A DNA stretch of 64,000 nt, taken from assembly GCA_028688905.1 (NCBI GenBank), contig JAQTXH010000002.1, positions 386,284 through 450,283 on the forward strand. The letters run 5' to 3'. The notes beneath the pieces were generated by a model. That model made no database searches, was not told the origin of the DNA, and saw only the letters and a program-made list of their open reading frames with translations. The position numbers and the translations under genes were made by a program. Shown piece after piece: positions 58,931-64,000 of the stretch (its first letter is position 1; each line of letters begins with the position of its first letter). This stretch comes from Acidiphilium sp. (lineage in GTDB: Bacteria; Pseudomonadota; Alphaproteobacteria; Acetobacterales; Acetobacteraceae).

Positions 58931-59857
58931 ATGAAGCGTTCTTTTTTTGGATATCCGGCCGGGATTTTAGGGGTAGCGGCGCTGTCCCTCGCGCTGGGGG
59001 GCGGCCATGCGTATGCCGCGACCGGCGATGCGGCCGCAGCGCCGGCGGCCAGCACGCCGGCCCCGAAGGACCCAGTGGTGGCGACCGTGAACGGCTATAA
59101 AATCCACCTTTCCGATCTTGCGAAAGCAGCGCAATCGCTGCCGCCGCAATTGCAACAGGCACCGCCGCAGGAGTTGTACCCGGTGCTGCTCAATCGCCTG
59201 GTGGACGAACGGGCGTTGCTGATCCAGGCGCGGAAGGCCGATGTCGCCAAGAAGCCGGCGGTTGAACTCGCGATGCGCCAGGCCGCCAACCGCGCCTTGG
59301 AGGCGGCGTATTTACGCGAAGAGGTCAAGCCGAAGCTGAATGACGCGGCAGTCAAAGCCTATTATCAGAAGCACTATGTCGGCCAGAAACAGCCTGAAGA
59401 AGTCAAGGCACGCCAGATTTTGGTGAAATCCGAGGCCGAAGCGAACAAGATTATCGCCCAGTTGAACAAGGGTGCCAAATTCAGCGATCTGGCGATCAAA
59501 GACAGTATCGATCCAGGGGCAAAAAATGGCGGCGAACTGGGTTGGTTCACCAAGGACGAGATGGTGAAACCGTTTGCCGATGCGGCCTTCGCGCTCAAGC
59601 CGGGCACCTACACGAAAACGCCGGTGCAGTCGCAGTTTGGCTGGCACATCATCAAGTCGCAGGGCAAGCGCCAGAAACCAGCACCGAGCTTCGACGAGGT
59701 TAAGGACAAGATCCGCCAGACCATGACAGATCAGGCCATCACCGATGCGTTGCAGAACGCGCGTACCGGACTGAAAATCAAGCTGTTCAACCCGGACGGC
59801 TCCCCGGCAACGGCACCCGATGCGACGGCACCGGATGCGCCACCTGCCAAGAACTGA
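58931..59857 (+). CDS. Periplasmic parvulin-type peptidyl-prolyl isomerase
   Basis: A 308-residue exported chaperone/isomerase. A Sec signal peptide ([22 protein letters not shown], ending AYA) is followed by an alanine/proline linker, a SurA/PrsA-like N-domain, and the rotamase domain: [45 protein letters not shown] and [13 protein letters not shown]. The tail is rich in Ala, Pro and Asp. It likely helps fold outer-membrane or periplasmic proteins arriving through the SecA route encoded next door. Eleven bases separate it from argJ. Confidence 0.92.
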   Translation: MKRSFFGYPAGILGVAALSLALGGGHAYAATGDAAAAPAASTPAPKDPVVATVNGYKIHLSDLAKAAQSLPPQLQQAPPQELYPVLLNRLVDERALLIQARKADVAKKPAVELAMRQAANRALEAAYLREEVKPKLNDAAVKAYYQKHYVGQKQPEEVKARQILVKSEAEANKIIAQLNKGAKFSDLAIKDSIDPGAKNGGELGWFTKDEMVKPFADAAFALKPGTYTKTPVQSQFGWHIIKSQGKRQKPAPSFDEVKDKIRQTMTDQAITDALQNARTGLKIKLFNPDGSPATAPDATAPDAPPAKN

Positions 59858-59867
59858 AGTCGCCGCT

Positions 59868-61097
59868 ATGGCAAAGACGATCCCGGCATCGCCGCTGGCG
59901 CTGCCGATGCCCGATATGCCCGCGGTGGCGGGTGCGCGTTTTGCAACCGCTGAAGCGGGCATACGGTACCGGGGGCGGGCGGATGTTCTGCTCGTGGATT
60001 TTTTGCCGGGCACGACGGTCGCCGGGGTGTTCACCCGCAATAAATGCCCCGGCGCGCCGGTCGTATGGTGCCGGGACATTTTGCCGGGAGGATTGGCGCG
60101 CGGTCTGCTGGTCAATGCCGGTAACGCCAACGTATTCAACGGCACCGCAGGAGCGGCGGCAGTGCGTGTCAGCGCGGAGGCTGCGGCGCGGGCGCTGGGT
60201 TGCGCGCCCGAACAGATATTCACGGCATCGACCGGCGTAATTGGTGAGCCGATGCCGGCAGAGAAAATCGTTGCCGTCACGGCCGATCTCGCCGCGCGGC
60301 TGGAGCCGGCCGGGTGGGAGGCAGCCGCCCGCGCGATCATGACGACCGACACGTTCCCGAAAGGAGCGACGCGAACGGCGGTGATCGGGGGGGTGACGGT
60401 CCGGATTTCGGGGATTGCCAAAGGCAGCGGCATGATTGCACCCGATATGGCGACCATGCTGTCCTTTGTCGTGACCGACGCAGCAGTCCCGGCGGCGGTG
60501 CTTCAGAATTTACTGCGCCGAGGGGTTGGGCCGAGTTTTAACTGTATCACGGTTGATTCCGACACCTCCACCTCCGACACGGTGCTGCTGTTCGCGACCG
60601 GTGCCGCCGGCAATCCGGTGACGTCCGACACTCGCGGATTGATGGCCTTTCGCCGGGCGTTGTTCGCGGTGTTGCACGAATTGGCCCTGAAGGTCGTGCG
60701 AGATGGTGAAGGGGCGCGTAAACTAATCGAAATTGCGGTGACTGGAGCCACTTCGGCGAAGTCGGCGCGGCGAATCGGACTTGCAATCGCAAATTCGCCG
60801 CTGGTGAAAACCGCTGTCGCCGGCGAGGACGCAAATTGGGGGCGTATCGTGATGGCCGTCGGCAAGGCAGGTGAACCCGCTGAGCGAGACCGGCTAGCGA
60901 TCGCGGTGGGCGGCGTGTGGATGGCGCGCGAGGGTCGCGTGATCGAAAATTACGACGAAGCGCCGGTGGTCGCCCATATGCGCGGGTCTGAAATTCGGAT
61001 TGGGGTCGAACTGGGGCTGGGGCAGGGCCGTGCGACCGTTTGGGGTTGCGACCTGACCCATGGCTATGTCGATATCAACGGAAGCTATCGGAGTTGA
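59868..61097 (+). CDS. argJ: Bifunctional glutamate N-acetyltransferase / amino-acid acetyltransferase
   Basis: ArgJ recycles the acetyl group in arginine synthesis. The precursor cleaves itself before Thr196 in PDMATMLSF, giving alpha and beta chains; Thr is then the nucleophile. [35 protein letters not shown] and the C-terminal ending [10 protein letters not shown] are diagnostic. Length is 409 aa. The ATG at 59868 is eleven bases after the parvulin stop, so the two are probably co-transcribed. Confidence 0.96.
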   Translation: MAKTIPASPLALPMPDMPAVAGARFATAEAGIRYRGRADVLLVDFLPGTTVAGVFTRNKCPGAPVVWCRDILPGGLARGLLVNAGNANVFNGTAGAAAVRVSAEAAARALGCAPEQIFTASTGVIGEPMPAEKIVAVTADLAARLEPAGWEAAARAIMTTDTFPKGATRTAVIGGVTVRISGIAKGSGMIAPDMATMLSFVVTDAAVPAAVLQNLLRRGVGPSFNCITVDSDTSTSDTVLLFATGAAGNPVTSDTRGLMAFRRALFAVLHELALKVVRDGEGARKLIEIAVTGATSAKSARRIGLAIANSPLVKTAVAGEDANWGRIVMAVGKAGEPAERDRLAIAVGGVWMAREGRVIENYDEAPVVAHMRGSEIRIGVELGLGQGRATVWGCDLTHGYVDINGSYRS

Positions 61098-61121
61098 TTA
61101 CCTCAACTGATATAGTATAAT
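61094..61121 (+). promoter_or_regulatory. Candidate sigma-70 promoter at the argJ stop
   Basis: TTGATT (61094-61099, overlapping the argJ stop) and a perfect TATAAT (61116-61121) are 16 bases apart. Transcription would start near 61128, at the tandem 18-mer, and read through the structured intergenic region. Confidence 0.45.
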
Positions 61122-61127
61122 CACTTT

Positions 61128-61325
61128 TTCATGATAAAGACTTTCTTCGTGATAAAGACTTTCCGATTGGCCTCCGTGACTGGGCGACGCCAGGCAGCCA
61201 AACGGAGCAATTCAGTGAGCAACCGCGTTCTGATGCCGTAACATCAGGGTTGTCACTGATCGGCGCGGGACGTCCCCACCCCCGCAGCCACACCGGAGCC
61301 AGCGGTCAATTACGGCCGCTGGCTC
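61128..61325 (+). ncRNA. Structured intergenic region: possible small RNA or long leader of bdhA
   Basis: This 340-bp gap (61098-61437) has no gene. It holds a tandem 18-mer (TTCATGATAAAGACTTTC and TTCGTGATAAAGACTTTC, 61128-61163), a 48-nt hairpin at 61212-61259 made of three stacked six-pair stems with small bulges, and a perfect ten-base-pair hairpin GAGCCAGCGG/CCGCTGGCTC at 61296-61325. A promoter lies just upstream. Only a weak T-rich tail follows the last hairpin. It matches no RNA family I recognise; a leader of bdhA or an independent RNA are both possible, as is a pair of inverted-repeat elements. Confidence 0.4.
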
Positions 61326-61437
61326 TTCGTTACCGCGCCATTTTTGAGGCATTCGAAGTGAGGTGCGTGGCTTGAAGCCGGCAAGTTGTTGGCTCAAAAC
61401 GTCAAGCGGCAAGCATCAGGCAAGAGGGAGATCAGAC

Positions 61438-62223
61438 ATGGGTTTAACGGGAAAAGTAGCGCTGGTGACGGGATCGACCAGCGGCATCGGGCTGGGGATT
61501 GCGCGCGAACTGGCGCGGGCCGGTGCCGACATCATGCTCAATGGTTTTGGTGAAGCGGATGCGATCGAAACGCTGCGTGCCGGTTTGGCGGCAGAATTCG
61601 GAGTGCGGGTGGGGTTCGACGGGGCTGACCTGATGCAGGCTTCGGAAATCGCCAGGCTGGTAGCGCGTTGTGAGGCGGAATTCGGGGCGCTGGATATTCT
61701 GGTCAACAATGCAGGCATACAGCATGTCGCACTGGTCGAGGATTTTCCTGATGCGAAATGGGATGCGGTGATCGCGCTCAATCTGTCTGCCGTGTTTCAT
61801 GGCATGAAGGCGACCATTCCGGGGATGAAGCGGCGCGGTTGGGGTCGGATCATCAATATCGCCTCGGCGCACGGATTAGTCGCGAGCGCGCAGAAAATCG
61901 CCTATGTCGCGGCCAAGCACGGCGTATTGGGGGCGACCAAGGTTGTGGCGATTGAATGCGCCAATGCCGGGATCACCGTGAACGCGATCTGTCCGGGCTG
62001 GGTTTTGACGCCTTTGGTGGAAGCTCAGATCGCGGCGCGGGCGAAGGCCAACGGCACGTCGGTCGAGGCTGAATCGAATGCATTGTTGGCGGAAAAGCAG
62101 CCGATGCTGACCTTCACCACACCGGAAAAAATCGGCGCTTTCACGGTGTTTTTGTGCTCTGATGCCGGGTCGACGACGACAGGTGCGGCATTGTCGATCG
62201 ACGGTGGCTGGGTTGCACAGTAA
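61438..62223 (+). CDS. bdhA: 3-Hydroxybutyrate dehydrogenase
   Basis: An NAD-dependent SDR oxidising 3-hydroxybutyrate, released from PHB, to acetoacetate. The cofactor site is TGSTSGIGLGIA, NNAGIQHVALVEDFP resembles characterised HBDH, catalytic Tyr/Lys are in YVAAKHG, and NAICPGWVLTPLVEAQI is typical of the subfamily. Length is 261 aa. The ATG at 61438 follows GAGGGAG. Its product feeds the ScoAB and thiolase enzymes encoded at 45-48 kb. It is preceded by a structured leader region. Confidence 0.9.
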   Translation: MGLTGKVALVTGSTSGIGLGIARELARAGADIMLNGFGEADAIETLRAGLAAEFGVRVGFDGADLMQASEIARLVARCEAEFGALDILVNNAGIQHVALVEDFPDAKWDAVIALNLSAVFHGMKATIPGMKRRGWGRIINIASAHGLVASAQKIAYVAAKHGVLGATKVVAIECANAGITVNAICPGWVLTPLVEAQIAARAKANGTSVEAESNALLAEKQPMLTFTTPEKIGAFTVFLCSDAGSTTTGAALSIDGGWVAQ

Positions 62224-62245
62224 TCAGGGCGAGGCTGCGCATATC

Positions 62246-62812
62246 GTGTCCCTTCTGCATCGGGGCGCGGCGCTGAACCTGGCGATGGCGGAACATCCGG
62301 CACCGATTATCGCGGTGGTTGATGTCTGCGAGGGGGCGATTCGGGCGGGTAACAAGTTATTCTTTTGTGGCAACGGCGGGTCGGCTGCCGACTCGCAGCA
62401 TCTTGCAACTGAATTGCTGATCCGCCTGCGCGGTACGGTTGCACGCGCGTCCTGGCCGGCGATCGCATTGACCCTCGATCCAGTGGCACTAACAGCAGCG
62501 GGGAACGATTTCGGATTCGACGAGGTCTTCGCGCGTCCGCTTGCAGGATTGGGGCAGCCGGGAGACGTGTTGTTCGGCATCACGACATCAGGTCGCTCGG
62601 CATCGGTGCTACGTGCCCTCGAAGTTGCGCGCGGCAAGTCGATTACCACCGTGGGACTGCTCGGCGGCGACGGCGGGCCGGCAAGGACCTTGTGCGATCA
62701 TGCGTTGATCGTGCCGGAGACCGAGACTGCGCGGGTGCAGGAATGCCATATTATGCTTGGTCATATCATCCTGGAATTGCTGGAAGATCGGCTGACCGGC
62801 CGTGGCCGATGA
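62246..62812 (+). CDS. gmhA: Sedoheptulose-7-phosphate isomerase (SIS domain)
   Basis: GmhA makes D-glycero-D-manno-heptose 7-phosphate, the first step to LPS heptose. The SIS fold shows FFCGNGGSAADSQHLATEL, ALTAAGNDFGFDEVFARPL and GITTSGRSASVLRALEVAR. I chose the GTG at 62246 (188 aa); a TTG at 62213 would overlap bdhA by eleven bases and is possible. Its stop overlaps the next start as ATGA, so it is coupled to a nucleotide-sugar epimerase. No other heptose gene (hldE, gmhB) is in view. Confidence 0.9.
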   Translation: MSLLHRGAALNLAMAEHPAPIIAVVDVCEGAIRAGNKLFFCGNGGSAADSQHLATELLIRLRGTVARASWPAIALTLDPVALTAAGNDFGFDEVFARPLAGLGQPGDVLFGITTSGRSASVLRALEVARGKSITTVGLLGGDGGPARTLCDHALIVPETETARVQECHIMLGHIILELLEDRLTGRGR

Positions 62813-63777
62813 AATTTCTAGTTACCGGTGCCGCTGGCTTCATCGGTTATCACGTCGCCTCCGCCTTATTGGCGCGTGGTGAAACCGTGGTCGGCGTTGA
62901 TGATATCAATCCTTACTACGACGTCCGCTTGAAGCATGCCCGGCTGGCCCGGCTGGCGGCACATCGGTCGTTTTCGTTTCACGAGATCGACATTGCCGAT
63001 CACGTTGCCCTGGGTGCCGCCGCCTCCGGAGTGGAGGTGATCGTGCATCTTGCCGCACAGGCAGGGGTCCGCTACTCGATCGACAACCCGTTTGCCTATG
63101 CAACGTCCAATCTGACCGGACATTTGTCGGTGCTCGAAGTGGCGCGTCATGCGCCGTCGCTGACGCATCTGGTCTATGCCAGTTCGTCCTCGGTTTACGG
63201 TGCCGGTTCGACGCTGCCCTACAGCGAGGCGGCGCAGGCGGACCGTCCGCAATCGCTCTATGCGGCGACCAAGCGGGCCGACGAAATGATGAGTGTTGCC
63301 TACGCGCATCTCTACGGCCTGCGCCAGACCGGGTTGCGGTTTTTCACGGTCTATGGACCGTGGGGGCGGCCGGATATGGCATATTTCGGTTTTGCCGAGG
63401 CAATGACGGCAGGCTTGCCAATTACGCTATATGAGGGCGGTCGGTTGAAGCGCGATTTCACCTATATCGACGACATCGTTGAGGGGGTGATGGGGGTGAT
63501 CGACTATCCACCAACCGCCGACGGTGAGCACCGGCTATTCAACATCGGCAATAACCGTGCCGAAACCGTGCTCGAACTCGTCTCGTTGCTGGAAACCGAA
63601 TTGGGACGAAAAGCAGTCATTATCGACACGCCACGCCCGGCAGCCGACCCGGTTGAGACCTGTGCGGATATCGACGCTTTGGCGGCACTCACCGGATTTT
63701 TCCCAAAAACCAAGCTAGAACAAGGTGTTGCACACTTTGTTGGCTGGTATCGTGATTGGTGCGCCGTCAGGGGTTGA
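62809..63777 (+). CDS. NAD-dependent nucleotide-sugar epimerase, UDP-glucuronate 4-epimerase-like
   Basis: An extended SDR of 322 residues. GAAGFIGYHVASALLARG binds NAD, SSSSVYG gives the catalytic Ser, and YAATKRADE gives Tyr/Lys. GVDDINPYYDVRLKHARL and FFTVYGPWGRPDMAYFGFAEAM are typical of UDP-glucuronate 4-epimerases, which supply UDP-galacturonate for surface polysaccharide. It overlaps gmhA by four bases, consistent with a shared LPS or capsule role. Confidence 0.9.
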   Translation: MKFLVTGAAGFIGYHVASALLARGETVVGVDDINPYYDVRLKHARLARLAAHRSFSFHEIDIADHVALGAAASGVEVIVHLAAQAGVRYSIDNPFAYATSNLTGHLSVLEVARHAPSLTHLVYASSSSVYGAGSTLPYSEAAQADRPQSLYAATKRADEMMSVAYAHLYGLRQTGLRFFTVYGPWGRPDMAYFGFAEAMTAGLPITLYEGGRLKRDFTYIDDIVEGVMGVIDYPPTADGEHRLFNIGNNRAETVLELVSLLETELGRKAVIIDTPRPAADPVETCADIDALAALTGFFPKTKLEQGVAHFVGWYRDWCAVRG

Positions 63778-63850
63778 CGGCCCTGCCGCGCTGTAATAGA
63801 TCAGTCACATCGGCGGCGGCAAATGAGGTTGCCATCGAGTTTAGGGTTTT

Positions 63851-63884
63851 CGGCGGGATCAACGGTCCCGTCGTTTTGTTCTTT
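63851..63884 (+). terminator. Candidate terminator after the gmhA-epimerase unit
   Basis: CGGCGGGA pairs with TCCCGTCG (eight base pairs, one G-U) around a seven-base loop, followed by TTTTGTTCTTT. It starts 73 bases after the epimerase stop. Confidence 0.6.
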
Positions 63885-64000
63885 GAGGTTTGTGAATAGG
63901 CTAGGAAGGGATACGTTGGTGGCGTTTGGCTACTGGTTGTATTTTGGCATCTGAGAGGGTGTTGGAGCGCAATGAGTAGTGATTGCTGCATCTAGGTTTA
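63874..64000 (+). other. Possible rRNA operon leader or spacer sequence at the window edge
   Basis: No gene is present. TTTTGTTCTTTGAGG resembles an rrn boxA/leader stretch, and GAAGGGATACG followed by GGTGGCG resembles blocks I recall from Acetobacteraceae rrn spacers. If right, rRNA genes start just beyond the window. This is recognition from memory, not alignment. Confidence 0.3.

Noticed and set aside
62162..62245. Longer gmhA frame starting inside bdhA
   Set aside because: The upstream codons are the bdhA 3' end read in another frame and show no GmhA similarity.

Overview
The window is almost entirely conserved alphaproteobacterial chromosome. Gene content and signals point to the Acetobacteraceae, probably an acidophilic, hopanoid- and polyhydroxybutyrate (PHB)-making lineage; this family-level call is inference. 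Support comes from the clpP-clpX-lon-hup order, a GTTC-N7-GTTC SOS box at recA, an RcnR/DmeR-DmeF metal efflux pair, PhaR with a short PHA synthase, an HpnN-type hopanoid transporter, and a two-cysteine OhrR. I see no prophage, insertion sequence, CRISPR array or defence island, and no disrupted housekeeping gene.

Layout. 1-5.4 kb: mutS (5' end outside the window), glnD and tRNA-Leu(UAG). 5.5-12.2 kb: protein quality control (trigger factor, ClpP, ClpX, Lon) and HU. 12.3-17.1 kb: tRNA-Val(UAC), a small lipoprotein, xseA, purD and the Co/Ni efflux pair dmeF-dmeR with a palindromic operator candidate. 17.4-24.0 kb: alaS, recA, galM, a probable remnant of an AidB-like gene, and an aldehyde dehydrogenase. 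24.3-28.4 kb: katG and ilvD, convergent on one shared hairpin terminator. 28.4-36.5 kb, all on the minus strand: an RHH protein coupled to hpnN, an orphan TAXI receptor, proline iminopeptidase, and an aminotransferase plus a CapD/WbpM-type dehydratase for amino-sugar synthesis. 36.6-43.9 kb: trifunctional putA with GTTGCA-type operator repeats, then a SWIM-SNF2 helicase. 44.0-53.3 kb: a PHB and C4 metabolism block (gabT, scoB, scoA, thiolase, PHA synthase and a small partner, TauE/SafE exporter, phaR, GH15 glucoamylase). 53.3-55.4 kb: an epimerase, then rplM-rpsI with a strong terminator. 55.5-61.1 kb: ohrR in an AT-rich patch, secA, a parvulin, argJ. 61.1-64.0 kb: a structured intergenic region, 3-hydroxybutyrate dehydrogenase, gmhA and a nucleotide-sugar epimerase, ending in sequence that resembles an rRNA leader or spacer.

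How the genes work together. Thiolase, the CoA transferase, PHA synthase, PhaR and, 12 kb away, 3-hydroxybutyrate dehydrogenase cover synthesis, control and re-use of PHB. ClpXP, Lon and trigger factor form a proteostasis block. KatG, OhrR and RecA with its SOS box cover oxidative and DNA damage. GlnD is the PII uridylyltransferase of nitrogen control.

The most unusual material is not a large new system. It consists of (i) a promoter, tandem 18-mer and two strong hairpins between argJ and bdhA, a possible small RNA or long leader; (ii) a small coiled-coil partner overlapping a short PHA synthase; (iii) a dispersed hairpin family at gene ends; (iv) several 12-18 bp tandem duplications; and (v) clear operator candidates for RcnR/DmeR, PutA and OhrR.
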